Origin: Streptomyces barkulensis
GTDB taxonomy: Bacteria; Actinomycetota; Actinomycetes; Streptomycetales; Streptomycetaceae
Assembly: GCF_002843305.1 (NCBI RefSeq)
Contig: NZ_PGSG01000009.1
Span: 186,001 to 250,000 of the forward strand
Length of the DNA stretch: 64,000 nt
Direction of reading: 5' to 3'
The translations under genes and the position numbers were made by a program. The notes beneath the pieces are model-generated. The model did not search any database, was not told the origin of the DNA, and worked only from the letters and a program-made list of their open reading frames with translations. Of this stretch, positions 7,551-18,670 are shown one piece after another (position 1 is the stretch's first letter; each line of letters opens with the position of its first letter).

Positions 7551-8452
7551 AGCAAGCACCAACCGCGTCGCCGCGCGTGGGCCGCCCGGGCATTGCCTGG
7601 GCGGTCCCCGGCGTGCTGTTCTTCGTCCTGTTCGCCGTCGGCCCGATGGTGCTGGTCGGCTACCTGTCCTTCACCGACTGGGACGGCCTCGGCGACTTCC
7701 CCTCGATCAGCGGCACGGGCAACTGGGAACGGCTGTTCAACGACCCCACCATGCGGCAGGCCATCTGGCTGAGCGTCCTGCTCACCGGCGTGAGCTGGCT
7801 GATCCAGACGCCCGTCGCCCTGCTGCTGGGCGTGTGGTCGGCCGGCCGGCAGAAGAACCGGGCCGTCCTCAGCGCGATCTTCTTCCTTCCGCTGCTGGCC
7901 TCCTCGGTGGCGCTGGCGCTGCTGTGGAAGTCGCTGCTGGACCCCAACTTCGGCCTGATCTCCGACATCGGCCCGTGGCTGGGGATCGAGGACGGCAATC
8001 TGCTCGGCACCGGTGACGGCGCCTTCGCCGCCGTCGCCTTCGTCGCCGCCTGGCAGTTCATCCCGTTCCACACCCTGCTCTACCAGGGCGGCGCCCGGCA
8101 GATCCCCAAGTCCTTCTACGAGGCCGCCTCCATCGACGGGGCGAGCACCGTACGGCAGTTCTTCTCCATCACCCTGCCGCAGCTGCGCAACACCGTCATC
8201 ACCTCCTCGGTGCTGATGGTCGTCGGCGCGCTGACCTTCTTCGACACCGTCCTCATCCTGACCGAGGGCGGGCCGGGAACGGACACCACGATCGTGCCCT
8301 ACCTGATGTACGAGACCGGCTTCCAGGCGTACGACATGGGCTACGCCAGCGCCATCGCCACCACCTTGGTGATCGTCGCCACCGCCATCTCCCTGCTGAT
8401 GGTCCGGGTGACCGGCTTCAGCAAGATGCGCAGCACCCGGGAGGGGATGTGA
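7547..8452 (+). CDS. bxlF: ABC sugar transporter permease 1 (MalF type)
   Basis: 301 residues with about six membrane segments and the permease EAA loop (FYEAASIDGASTVRQFFSITL, about residues 185-205) that docks the ATPase. Translation starts at a GTG overlapping the bxlE stop (GTGA). It forms the inner-membrane channel with BxlG. No ATPase gene is in this operon, as is usual for Streptomyces oligosaccharide importers, which share the multitask ATPase MsiK encoded elsewhere; that dependence is inferred from family knowledge. Confidence 0.88.
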   Translation: MKQAPTASPRVGRPGIAWAVPGVLFFVLFAVGPMVLVGYLSFTDWDGLGDFPSISGTGNWERLFNDPTMRQAIWLSVLLTGVSWLIQTPVALLLGVWSAGRQKNRAVLSAIFFLPLLASSVALALLWKSLLDPNFGLISDIGPWLGIEDGNLLGTGDGAFAAVAFVAAWQFIPFHTLLYQGGARQIPKSFYEAASIDGASTVRQFFSITLPQLRNTVITSSVLMVVGALTFFDTVLILTEGGPGTDTTIVPYLMYETGFQAYDMGYASAIATTLVIVATAISLLMVRVTGFSKMRSTREGM

Positions 8453-9369
8453 AGACCGCCGTCCGGCCGGAGCACCGGCCCTCCCCCGCCGCCGAACGGG
8501 CCCAGACGCCCCAGAAGCGCAACGACCGGGGCCTGCTCGGCAGGCTGCGCCGCGTCCGCAAGTGGAACATGCCCGCGGGCGTCGCCTCCCTCGTCTGGCT
8601 GGTCGTCGTCGGCCTGCCGCTGTACGTCCTGGTCCTCACCACGCTGCGGGACCGCGACTCCTACTTCGACGAGGGCGCGCTCAGCCTGCCCGGCGACCTC
8701 ACGCTCGACAACTACCGCACGGTGCTGGAGAGCGATTTCCTCACCTACCTGCTCAACACCGCGGTCGTCACGGTCGCCACCGCCGCGATCGTCATCGTGC
8801 TCTCGGTGGGCATCGGCTACACCGTGGTGCGCACCCTCAGCCGGACCTCGCAGCGGATCTTCCAGTTCTTCCTGCTGGGCCTGGCGATCCCCGCCCAGGC
8901 GGTGATCATCCCCATCTACCTGCTGATCACCGAGATGCGGCTGTACGACAGCCTGCTGGCGATCATCCTGCCCGTCTCGGCGTTCTGCCTGCCGGTGTGC
9001 GTGCTGATCCTGTCCTCCACGATGCGCGACATCGAGGAGGAGATGTACGAGTCGATGGCCCTGGAGGGAGCGAGCCAGACCCGCGTCCTGTTCCAGCTCG
9101 TCGTGCCCCTGTCCCGGGGCGGGATCTCCACCGTCGGCGTCTACGCGGCGCTGCAGGCCTGGAACAACTTCCTCTTCCCGCTGATCCTCACCCAGTCGCG
9201 CGAGAGCCGGGTCCTCACCCTCGGCCTCTACGACTACGTCGGCCAGTTCCGGGTGGACATCCCCGCGCTGCTCGCCGCGGTCGTGCTGTCGATCGTGCCG
9301 ATCTTCGTCGTTTACCTCTTCGCGCGCCGTCAGCTCATCAACGGCCTCATGGGCGCCGGCGGGCGCTGA
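8449..9369 (+). CDS. bxlG: ABC sugar transporter permease 2 (MalG type)
   Basis: 306 residues, starting at a GTG that overlaps the bxlF stop (GTGA). The first roughly 45 residues are a hydrophilic cytoplasmic leader, followed by about six membrane helices. The EAA-type loop reads MYESMALEGASQTRVLFQLVV, and the C-terminus (RRQLINGLMGAGGR) is typical of MalG-like permeases. It partners BxlF in the xylo-oligosaccharide importer. A 47-bp gap with AAGGAG separates it from the GH3 gene, which is probably co-transcribed. Confidence 0.88.
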   Translation: MKTAVRPEHRPSPAAERAQTPQKRNDRGLLGRLRRVRKWNMPAGVASLVWLVVVGLPLYVLVLTTLRDRDSYFDEGALSLPGDLTLDNYRTVLESDFLTYLLNTAVVTVATAAIVIVLSVGIGYTVVRTLSRTSQRIFQFFLLGLAIPAQAVIIPIYLLITEMRLYDSLLAIILPVSAFCLPVCVLILSSTMRDIEEEMYESMALEGASQTRVLFQLVVPLSRGGISTVGVYAALQAWNNFLFPLILTQSRESRVLTLGLYDYVGQFRVDIPALLAAVVLSIVPIFVVYLFARRQLINGLMGAGGR

Positions 9370-9416
9370 GTCCCACGGGGACGCGCGAGACACGCTGACG
9401 CCTGACAAGGAGCCTC

Positions 9417-11684
9417 ATGCATCATCACCCCTGGCAGGACACCTCCCGACCCGTCGAGGAGCGCGCCGCCGACCTGCTGTCCCGGATGACCCTGGAGGAG
9501 AAGCTCGCACAGCTCTCCAGCGTCTGGCCGGGTTCCGAGTCCGACGGCGAGGACGTCGCCCCGCTCCAGCACGAGGTCTCCGAAACCGTCGACCTGGACG
9601 CCCTGCTGCCCCACGGCCTGGGCCAGCTCACCCGCCCCTTCGGCACCGCCCCCGTGGAGCCGGCCGAGGGCGCGCGGGCCCTGGCCGCCTTCCAGACCAA
9701 GGTCGCCGCGGCCAACCGCTTCAACATCCCCGCCCTCGCCCACGAGGAGTGCCTGACCGGCTTCACCGCCTGGCAGGCCACCGTCTTCCCCACCCCGCTG
9801 GCCTGGGGGGCCACCTTCGACCCGGCGCTGGTGCGCGAGATGGCCGCGGCCATCGGCGACTCCATGCGCTCGGTCGGCATCCACCAGGGGCTCTCGCCGG
9901 TCCTGGACGTGGTGCGCGACCCGCGCTGGGGCCGCACCGAGGAGTCCATCGGCGAGGACCCCTACCTGGTGGCGACGGTGGCCACCGCCTATGTGGCGGG
10001 GCTGGAGTCCACCGGCATCGTCTCCACCCTCAAGCACTTCGCGGGCTACTCCGCCTCCCGCGGCGCCCGCAACCACGGCCCCGTCTCGATCGGCCCGCGC
10101 GAGCTGGCCGACGTGATCCTGCCGCCGTTCGAGATGGCCCTGCGCGAGGGCGGGTCCCGCTCGGTCATGCACGCCTACAACGACCTCGACGGCGTCCCGG
10201 CCGCCGCCCACACCGAACTCCTCACCGATCTGCTCCGCGAGGAGTGGGGCTTTACCGGCACGGTGGTCTCCGACTACTTCGGCGTCTCCTTCCTGGAGAT
10301 GGCCCACCGCGTCGCCGACTCCCCCGCCCGCGCCGCCGCCCTGGCGCTGGCCGCGGGCGTGGACGTGGAGCTGCCGGGCCTGCGCTGCTACGGCGAGCCG
10401 CTGCTGAAGGCGATACGCTCCGGCGAGGTGCCCGAGGAACTGGTGGACCGCGCGGCGCTGCGGGTGCTGCGGCAGAAGTGCGAGCTGGGCCTGCTCGACC
10501 CCGACTGGTCGGCCGCCCCGCCCGCCGCCTCGGCGGACACCGTGGACCTGGACCCGCCCGCGATGCGGGCGCTGGCCCGGCGCGTGGCCGAGGAGTCCGT
10601 CGTCCTGCTGGACAACTCCGGCGGCGTCCTCCCCCTGCACCCCACCGCCCGCATCGCCGTGGTCGGCCCGTACGCGCAGGAGCAGGCCGCCATGCTGGGC
10701 TGCTACACCTTCCCCCGGCACGTGGGCGTCGAGCACCCCGAGCTGCCCCTGGGCGTGGAGATCCCCACACTGCTGGACTCCCTGGGCGCCGAACTGCCCG
10801 GAGCGGTCCTGACCGACTCCCCCGCCGACGCCGACATCGTTATCGCGGCGCTCGGCGACCGCTCGGGCCTCTTCGGCCGCGGCACCTCCGGCGAGGGCTG
10901 CGACGCCGCCGACCTCACCCTCCCCGACGGCCAGGCGGCGTTCCTGGACGCCCTGCTGGAGAGCACCGACAAGCCCGTGGTGCTGGTGCTGCTCACCGGC
11001 CGCCCGTACGCGCTCGGCCGGTGGGAGGGCCGCCTGGCCGCCGTGGTGCAGGCGTTCTTCCCCGGCGAGGAGGGCGGGCCGGCGGTCGCCGGAGTCCTCA
11101 CCGGGCGGGTCAACCCCTCCGGCCGGCTCCCGGTCAGCGTGCCGCGCGGCACCGGCGGCCAGCCGTGGACCTACCTCGTGCCGCCGCTGGGTCTCAAGGG
11201 CGACGCCAGCAACATCGACCCGACGCCGCTGTACCCCTTCGGGCACGGCCTGTCGTACACCTCCTTCGAGTGGGAGGCCGCGGGCGCGGACGCCGACGCG
11301 CTGCCGACCGACGGCTCCGCCGAGGTCCGCGTCACCGTGCGCAACACCGGCGAGCGGGCCGGCTCCGAGGTCGTCCAGCTCTATCTGCACGACCCCGTGG
11401 CCCGGGTGGCCCGGCCGGTCGTCCAGCTGGTCGGCTACACCCGGGTGACGCTGGAGCCGGGGCAGGCGGCCGAGGTCGTCTTCGACTTCCACGCCGACCT
11501 GGCCTCGTACACCGTGCGGCCCGGTCAGCGGGTCGTCGAGCCCGGGGCGGTGGAGCTGCGGCTGGCCGCCTCCAGCGCCGATGTGCGCCACACCGTGCCG
11601 CTGACCCTGACCGGGCCGGAGCGCACCGTCGGCTTCGACCGCCGGATGACCTGCGGGGCGGAGGCCCGCCTCCTGCAGCCCTGA
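9417..11684 (+). CDS. bxlA: GH3 beta-xylosidase, probably intracellular
   Basis: 755 residues with no signal peptide, preceded by AAGGAG at 9408-9413. The GH3 N-terminal barrel includes RDPRWGRTEESIGEDPYL, the KHFAGY segment and the nucleophile Asp286 in TVVSDYFGV. The second alpha/beta domain follows from about residue 390, and a fibronectin-III-like domain closes the protein (about 640-715). It should hydrolyse imported xylobiose and short xylo-oligosaccharides to xylose in the cytoplasm, completing the path begun by the xylanase and BxlEFG. GH3 also contains beta-glucosidases and N-acetylglucosaminidases; xylosidase is chosen from context and the bxl gene order. Confidence 0.88.
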   Translation: MHHHPWQDTSRPVEERAADLLSRMTLEEKLAQLSSVWPGSESDGEDVAPLQHEVSETVDLDALLPHGLGQLTRPFGTAPVEPAEGARALAAFQTKVAAANRFNIPALAHEECLTGFTAWQATVFPTPLAWGATFDPALVREMAAAIGDSMRSVGIHQGLSPVLDVVRDPRWGRTEESIGEDPYLVATVATAYVAGLESTGIVSTLKHFAGYSASRGARNHGPVSIGPRELADVILPPFEMALREGGSRSVMHAYNDLDGVPAAAHTELLTDLLREEWGFTGTVVSDYFGVSFLEMAHRVADSPARAAALALAAGVDVELPGLRCYGEPLLKAIRSGEVPEELVDRAALRVLRQKCELGLLDPDWSAAPPAASADTVDLDPPAMRALARRVAEESVVLLDNSGGVLPLHPTARIAVVGPYAQEQAAMLGCYTFPRHVGVEHPELPLGVEIPTLLDSLGAELPGAVLTDSPADADIVIAALGDRSGLFGRGTSGEGCDAADLTLPDGQAAFLDALLESTDKPVVLVLLTGRPYALGRWEGRLAAVVQAFFPGEEGGPAVAGVLTGRVNPSGRLPVSVPRGTGGQPWTYLVPPLGLKGDASNIDPTPLYPFGHGLSYTSFEWEAAGADADALPTDGSAEVRVTVRNTGERAGSEVVQLYLHDPVARVARPVVQLVGYTRVTLEPGQAAEVVFDFHADLASYTVRPGQRVVEPGAVELRLAASSADVRHTVPLTLTGPERTVGFDRRMTCGAEARLLQP

Positions 11685-11741
11685 TCCGGCCCCGAGCCGG
11701 GGCAGTCGCTCCGGGGCACTCGCTCCGGGGCCCTTCGAGCC

Positions 11742-11770
11742 GGCGCCCGCCCCGCCCCCCGGCGGGCGCC
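11742..11770. terminator. Terminator after bxlA
   Basis: A perfect 10-bp GC stem (GGCGCCCGCC/GGCGGGCGCC) with a 9-nt C-rich loop, 57 bp after the bxlA stop. A 12-bp direct repeat (TCGCTCCGGGGC, twice within 11705-11731) lies just before it. Confidence 0.65.
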
Positions 11771-11873
11771 GCCTTCCCCGCCCCGGCGTCCCGTCCGGCC
11801 TGCGCTGTGCCGCGCGAAGGAGACGATCGCGCCGTCACCGTGGGAGCGGACGGGCGCCGAGGCGAGGAGCTGT

Positions 11874-11909
11874 GACATCCTCCCCGCCCTGCGGGACGAG
11901 GAGGATGTC
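11874..11909. repeat. Inverted repeat at the left edge of the gene scar
   Basis: Perfect 10-bp arms, GACATCCTCC and GGAGGATGTC, enclose 16 bp. The left arm and following bases resemble the right-end hairpin often seen in IS200/IS605 (TnpB) elements of actinobacteria, but no tnpB or second end was seen. The right half also reads in frame with the SDR remnant beside it. Its origin is unresolved. Confidence 0.4.
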
Positions 11910-12105
11910 AACGTCTCCGGACTGATGCACCTGCTGCCGGACATCGATCCGCACGACCCGGCGAGCGGCGCCAGGTACGACCCGTGGACGGCCTGCGCCC
12001 GCTCCAAGGGCGCGAACCTGATGTTCACCCGCGAACTGCCCGCCGCACCGTCGAGCACCGCCTGGTGGCCGCCGCCCGCCTCCCGGTCCGCGCTCCCGGA
12101 GCAGG
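11877..12105 (+). pseudogene. Remnant of a short-chain dehydrogenase gene (frameshifted fragment)
   Basis: From about 11877 one frame reads VNVSGLMHLL...ARYDPWTACARSKGANLMFTREL. This closely follows the middle of an SDR oxidoreductase: the strand before the catalytic Ser, a loop ending in YDPW, then the SK and NLLFTREL helix. The similarity then moves to another frame (ARRTVEHRLVAAARLP), implying a frameshift near 12045. The N-terminal Rossmann part and the C-terminus are missing. The usual tyrosine-x3-lysine is also damaged (Cys where the catalytic Tyr would be). It is non-functional debris between the xylan and glucan loci. Confidence 0.6.
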
Positions 12106-12166
12106 CGGACAGCGCCAACGCGACGGGGACGGCGAGCGCGGCGGCTCGGACACGGCGGGTACGCAC
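12045..12166 (-). pseudogene. Lipoprotein gene fragment (N-terminus only)
   Basis: On the minus strand a GTG at 12166 has AGGAG eight bases upstream. It begins a textbook lipoprotein signal: three Arg, a hydrophobic core ALAVPVALALSAC with lipobox LSAC, then SGSADREAGGG. After about 40 codons the frame loses any protein-like character as it runs antisense into the SDR remnant. The frame stays open to 11525 without recognisable domains, so I treat it as a gene truncated by recombination. The alternative is a genuine short secreted peptide. Confidence 0.4.
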
Positions 12167-12266
12167 GGTGTGGTCTCCTAACGGAAGGTCAGCGGTCAAC
12201 CGTCTTGCCGACCTCAGGAGTTCACCGGCCGGGGTCACCTTCCGACCGTACGCCACGCCGCCCGGG

Positions 12267-12309
12267 CCGCCGTGCGCGCACCGGGGGTGGCGGGGTGCGC
12301 GCACGGCGG
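12267..12309. terminator. Terminator of the GH81 gene
   Basis: A perfect 16-bp stem containing CCGTGCGCGCACC with an 11-nt loop starts 25 bp beyond the GH81 stop on the minus strand. Confidence 0.75.
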
Positions 12310-12333
12310 GGTCCGTTCCCCCGGCGGGGCCGG

Positions 12334-15138
12334 TCAGCCGAAGGGGACGGTCAGCACCGAGCCGGAGCCGACCCGGAGCTCCGCCTCACCGTCGCCGATC
12401 GCGCCCCAGACCTCGACGCGGATCGTTCCGCCCCGCAGGTCGCCCAGGCTGCCCGAGGCCGACTTCAGACCGGCACGGGAGGCGTCGTACTCCTCCCAGC
12501 CGTCCACCGGGTCGGTGGCGAAGTAGTGGTAGGTCTCCACCCGGTCGAAGGTGCCGTCGCCGGTCAGGTCGTACGACACCCGCGCCTGCTGGCCGAGTCC
12601 GACGGCCGTGCCCGCGTCCACCTTCAGACGGAAGCCGGTGGCGCCGCCGGGCTCGTGGGAGCCGTCGACGTTCCCGATCTCGTAGACCAGCGGCCGGTGG
12701 GGGGTGCCGTCGTGGTTGGCGCCGCCCGCCGAGGCGATGGTGTCGGCCGACGCGGTGGCGGCCTCGGTGGTGCTCAGCGCCCCGCCGGAGCGCAGGTGGA
12801 AGGTGTCACCGGTGGCGGGCGGATCCTGCGGGTCGCCGGGGTCGCCCGGGTCCGTGGGGTCCGCCGTGCCGGTGCCGGTGGCCGTGGAGCGGGCCGGGAC
12901 GGTCAGCTTCCCGCCGTCGGAGAACGTCACGGTCACCGCCGAGCCGGAGTGGTTGTGGGCGACGTAGGTGCGGGTGCCGTCCTTGGTGAAGACCGCGGCG
13001 GTCGGACTGTCGGCGGTGACGGAGGTGTCGGGGGCGCCGATCGCGTCCAGGGTGGTGACCCAGTGGTAGGTGTGGGCCCTGCTCTCGCCCGCCTCCGGCT
13101 CGTAGCCGCCGTGCTGCGCGTCCCAGGCGGCCTTGCCCTCGGCGGGGTCGGCCAGTGCCTGGAACTCCCAGAAGATGTCGCGCCACTCCACGGCCGGACC
13201 GCCGTTGGCCTTCTCCATCTCGGCGATGCTGCGCCGGATGGCGTCCTTGTTCCGGGCCAGGTGCAGCGAACCACCGGTCACGGGCAGGACGTTGATCCCG
13301 TGGATCTCCTCGGGGTTGGCCGTCCACCAGGTGGAGTAGGCGCCGCCGCTGCCCCAGACCATGCCGACCACGTCGTGGCCGAAGTCCTCGGGGTAGACCT
13401 CCTGGTCGGCGTCGAACCAGTACTGGGCGATGGCCTCGGACTCGGTGGTCAGCAGGTAGACGCCCAGGTCCCGCAGGGAGTCGTCGCCGGTGGCCGAGCC
13501 CCACAGGACCAGGGCGGCGCTGAGGTTGACCGACTCCGAGGAGGACTCCTGGTTGTTGCCGGCGGCGAAGCCGGCGTGCCCGGCGGCCCAGCTGTGGCCG
13601 GCGTAGACGTCGAAGCCGCGCAGGAAGGGGAACAGCTCGTCGGTGCGGCTGGGGTTGGCGGCGTCCCTCACCAGGGTCTTCACCATCCCGCCCCAGGCGG
13701 AGTCCGCCGCCCAGGCCCGGTCGTACTGGGCCACGATCGCCGCGGCCATCACGTAGTACGAGTAGTGGAAGTGGTGGTCGTTGAGCTCCTTGTCGCTGCC
13801 GTAGGAGGCGGGATAGCCGATCAGGGTGCGCCAGTCGCGGTCGTAGGAGAACTCCGAGGCCCCGCCGACGGTGAACCACTCCTGGAGCCGGCTCTTGATC
13901 AGGCCGAGCAGCTTGTCGCGCAGGCCCGTCTCGCCGATCTGGTCGGCGAGCGGCACCAGTTGGGCGAGCTTGCCCAGCTGCTTGCCCGTCCAGTAGGTGT
14001 CGGTGGCGCCGTCGAACGGGTCGGCGGCGTTCGCGACCTGTTCGATGTACCCCTTCAGCCTGGCCTCGTCCACGGCGTCCGGCACGGGCAGGCCGGGCAG
14101 GACTCCGGTGACCTTCTGGGAGGTGGTGAAGGAGGCGCCCTCGCGGACCTTCATCTCACCGCGCGGCGAGGCGTAGGTCCAGTCGGTCAGGGCGTCGGGG
14201 GTGTGCAGCCACTGGTGGCGGTAGAGCGCCTGGAGGGTGCCGCGCTCGCCGCCCTCCTTCGCCGTCGTGGTCAGGGTGTAGGTGGCCTTGATCCGGCCGG
14301 CGGCCTCGTCGTAGTCCCAGGCCACCTTGGAGCCGGTGACGAAGCTGAAGGCGTACTTGCGGAAGGTGGCCAGCGCGTCCCGGCCGGGCAGGACGGCCAG
14401 CGAGAAGTAGTCCCTGCCGCCCAGGTCCGCGCGGACGTCGGTGCCCGAGACGCTCCAGTCGCTGCCGGTGGGGGCGAACAGCGCGTAGTGCCGGCCGCCG
14501 ATGGTGATGCCCAGGACGTTGCCGTCGTCGGCGAAGACCTCCGGGGTGCTCGCGGCGGAGATCCGCGCCGCGCCGCCGCTGCCCTGCGCGTACACGTACG
14601 GCAGGCCGTGGCCGATGGTGGTGCGCAGGGTGCGGGAACCGTCGGACCAGTAGGGGGTGACGGTCCAGTCGCTCCAGCCGTCCGCCTTGGCGTCCGGGGA
14701 GTTCAGGCCCGCGATGCCGAGGGTCAGGTCGCGCTTGTGCGTGAACTCGTACTGGCGGCCCTCGCCCACGACGGCGTGCGAGGCGGGGTGGCCGACCTCC
14801 AGACCGCCGGAGACGGCCCGGTAGGTGAGGGGGTGGCCGTACATGTTCTCGGAGTACGGGTTGTCGGGGTAGCGCTGGAAGGCCAGGGAGGACCACCAGT
14901 CGTTGGTGGGCACCGGCTTGTCCGCCACGGCCGCGGTGACCTTGGGCTTCACCGGCGCCCCGGCGTTGTTCTCCGGCCCGGCGGCCCCGGCGGGCCGGGT
15001 GTCGCTGTAGCCGCCCCGGCCGACGGGGACGGTGGCTGCCTGGGCGGTGTCCGCCCCGACGGCGCCGAGGCCGGTGGCGACGGCCGCCGTGGCCGCCACC
15101 GCCGCCAGCAGCGCGGCGGGACGTCTGCGGAATCTCAT
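12334..15138 (-). CDS. Secreted endo-beta-1,3-glucanase, GH81, with C-terminal accessory domain
   Basis: 934 residues from the ATG at 15138, which has AGGAG seven bases upstream; a longer frame to 15243 would cross the promoter and operator. The signal peptide starts MRFRRRPAALLAAVAATAA and is cut after about residue 34 (AQA|ATV). A GH81 catalytic region follows (PTNDWWSSLAF..., then near residue 530 NNQESSSESVN with the family's catalytic glutamates). It cleaves beta-1,3-glucans such as laminarin, curdlan or fungal wall glucan outside the cell. An Asp-Pro linker like that of the xylanase (near residue 780) joins a beta-sandwich C-terminal domain of about 150 residues, probably glucan-binding. 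Regulation is likely by a LacI-family protein at the 18-bp palindrome upstream. Confidence 0.92.
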   Translation of the reverse strand: MRFRRRPAALLAAVAATAAVATGLGAVGADTAQAATVPVGRGGYSDTRPAGAAGPENNAGAPVKPKVTAAVADKPVPTNDWWSSLAFQRYPDNPYSENMYGHPLTYRAVSGGLEVGHPASHAVVGEGRQYEFTHKRDLTLGIAGLNSPDAKADGWSDWTVTPYWSDGSRTLRTTIGHGLPYVYAQGSGGAARISAASTPEVFADDGNVLGITIGGRHYALFAPTGSDWSVSGTDVRADLGGRDYFSLAVLPGRDALATFRKYAFSFVTGSKVAWDYDEAAGRIKATYTLTTTAKEGGERGTLQALYRHQWLHTPDALTDWTYASPRGEMKVREGASFTTSQKVTGVLPGLPVPDAVDEARLKGYIEQVANAADPFDGATDTYWTGKQLGKLAQLVPLADQIGETGLRDKLLGLIKSRLQEWFTVGGASEFSYDRDWRTLIGYPASYGSDKELNDHHFHYSYYVMAAAIVAQYDRAWAADSAWGGMVKTLVRDAANPSRTDELFPFLRGFDVYAGHSWAAGHAGFAAGNNQESSSESVNLSAALVLWGSATGDDSLRDLGVYLLTTESEAIAQYWFDADQEVYPEDFGHDVVGMVWGSGGAYSTWWTANPEEIHGINVLPVTGGSLHLARNKDAIRRSIAEMEKANGGPAVEWRDIFWEFQALADPAEGKAAWDAQHGGYEPEAGESRAHTYHWVTTLDAIGAPDTSVTADSPTAAVFTKDGTRTYVAHNHSGSAVTVTFSDGGKLTVPARSTATGTGTADPTDPGDPGDPQDPPATGDTFHLRSGGALSTTEAATASADTIASAGGANHDGTPHRPLVYEIGNVDGSHEPGGATGFRLKVDAGTAVGLGQQARVSYDLTGDGTFDRVETYHYFATDPVDGWEEYDASRAGLKSASGSLGDLRGGTIRVEVWGAIGDGEAELRVGSGSVLTVPFG

Positions 15139-15171
15139 GAACGGCTCCTGTGGGGGGTGTGCGTGGAGGTT

Positions 15172-15189
15172 TCTGAGAGCGCTCTCAGA
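15172..15189. promoter_or_regulatory. Perfect 18-bp palindromic operator at the GH81 promoter
   Basis: TCTGAGAGCGCTCTCAGA is a perfect palindrome centred on GCGC, the form typical of LacI/CebR-family operators in Streptomyces (CebR uses a GGGAGCGCTCCC type). It covers the position expected for the transcription start, 7 bp below the predicted -10 box. The core differs from the TTCCGGAA of the xylan locus, so a different regulator is expected, and it is not encoded next door. Confidence 0.75.
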
Positions 15190-15196
15190 TCCCGGC

Positions 15197-15225
15197 AACG
15201 TAGGTTTCCCCTGACCGGGCGTCAA
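15197..15225 (-). promoter_or_regulatory. Predicted promoter of the GH81 gene
   Basis: On the minus strand: TTGACG (15225-15220), 17 bp, TACGTT (15202-15197). This is near the vegetative consensus with ideal spacing, immediately upstream of the palindrome at 15172-15189. Confidence 0.65.
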
Positions 15226-15340
15226 GATGTTCGACGGAAACAATCTTGAACAGCCGGTAAGCGTTCAGGAGTTGACGACTTTGCCCCCGGTACGTCCGCC
15301 GGGTCCGCCCGGACCCGGCGGCCGGCCGGGGCACGGACGC

Positions 15341-15376
15341 GGAAGGGCGGCGCCTCCGCACAGGCGCCGCCCTTCC
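15341..15376. terminator. Terminator of ppdK
   Basis: A perfect 15-bp stem (GGAAGGGCGGCGCCT and its complement) with a 6-nt loop, 84 bp beyond the ppdK stop on the minus strand. It also lies upstream of the GH81 promoter and would insulate that gene. Confidence 0.8.
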
Positions 15377-15459
15377 CTTTGTGCGCCGGGACCGCCGTTC
15401 CCGCCGGTGAGGGTCGGCCGGCGGGACGGTCCCGGTGTCAGGTGGTCCTCATCAGCGGG

Positions 15460-18198
<2,739 letters not shown>

Positions 18199-18364
18199 GA
18201 GAATCGCGCTCCTCGCTGGATCCCCTCGGCGGAGGCCGGGGGAAGGCTGCCCTGACGGCGGGGAGCGTACCCAGATCGAAGGATTTCGAGTACGGCCACC
18301 AGTAGTCCATGGGGGCGTAACCGCTCATCCGCCGATGGATCGAAAGTAAAGACTGATTCAAGTG

Positions 18365-18393
18365 GTTCGAGTTGGTTCGTTCACCACTCGAAC
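18365..18393. repeat. Hairpin upstream of ppdK
   Basis: GTTCGAGT and ACTCGAAC form a perfect 8-bp stem that can extend by a one-base bulge and three more pairs (GGT/ACC) around a 6-nt loop. It could be an operator or a structure in the 5' leader of ppdK mRNA. Confidence 0.5.
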
Positions 18394-18472
18394 TCATCGA
18401 TACACCGGGTGATGAGTGATCCCCGATTTCGCCACCCTGGGCGAGCACGGCGGCGGGTGGGTGAACGAAAGG

Positions 18473-18495
18473 GGGGTGGCACCGAGTGCCACCCC
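18473..18495. terminator. Probable terminator of the ROK gene
   Basis: A perfect 10-bp stem, GGGGTGGCAC/GTGCCACCCC, with a 3-nt loop lies 176 bp past the stop of the minus-strand ROK gene. Confidence 0.55.
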
Positions 18496-18521
18496 TTGGA
18501 GAAGTGCAGGGCCGTTTTGAG

Positions 18522-18535
18522 TGCTCATATGAGCA
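18522..18535. promoter_or_regulatory. 14-bp perfect palindrome, possible operator
   Basis: TGCTCATATGAGCA is a perfect palindrome in the noncoding region between ppdK and the ROK gene. Its size and AT centre suit a GntR- or MarR-type dimer site. No adjacent candidate regulator other than the ROK protein. Confidence 0.4.
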
Positions 18536-18670
18536 GCGCCCTTATCAGAGTGGCGAGCATCACCCTTTTGACGGGCCCGGCATCTCAGCCATTGGACACA
18601 TAAGGGAGCTACGCCGCTCGAATGAGCGCCCGGTGGACGCGCCCCCGCCCGGCCCCTCCGGCGCCCCGCC

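Larger units (their letters stand above)
18199..18670. other. Long noncoding region between ppdK and the ROK gene, with hairpins
   Basis: 472 bp with no supported gene and a composition less GC-rich than its surroundings. It holds a bulged 11-bp hairpin (18365-18393), a GC terminator hairpin (18473-18495) and a 14-bp palindrome (18522-18535). The plus strand has a short open frame of 24 codons starting at ATG 18528 inside the last palindrome, but no ribosome site or family was recognised. The ppdK promoter must lie here, but I could not choose one convincingly. Confidence 0.6.

Noticed and set aside
11874..11909. Right end of an IS200/IS605 (TnpB) element
   Set aside because: The first 18 bases look like such ends, but there is no tnpB, no left end, and the right half reads in frame with an SDR fragment. 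Kept only as an unexplained inverted repeat.
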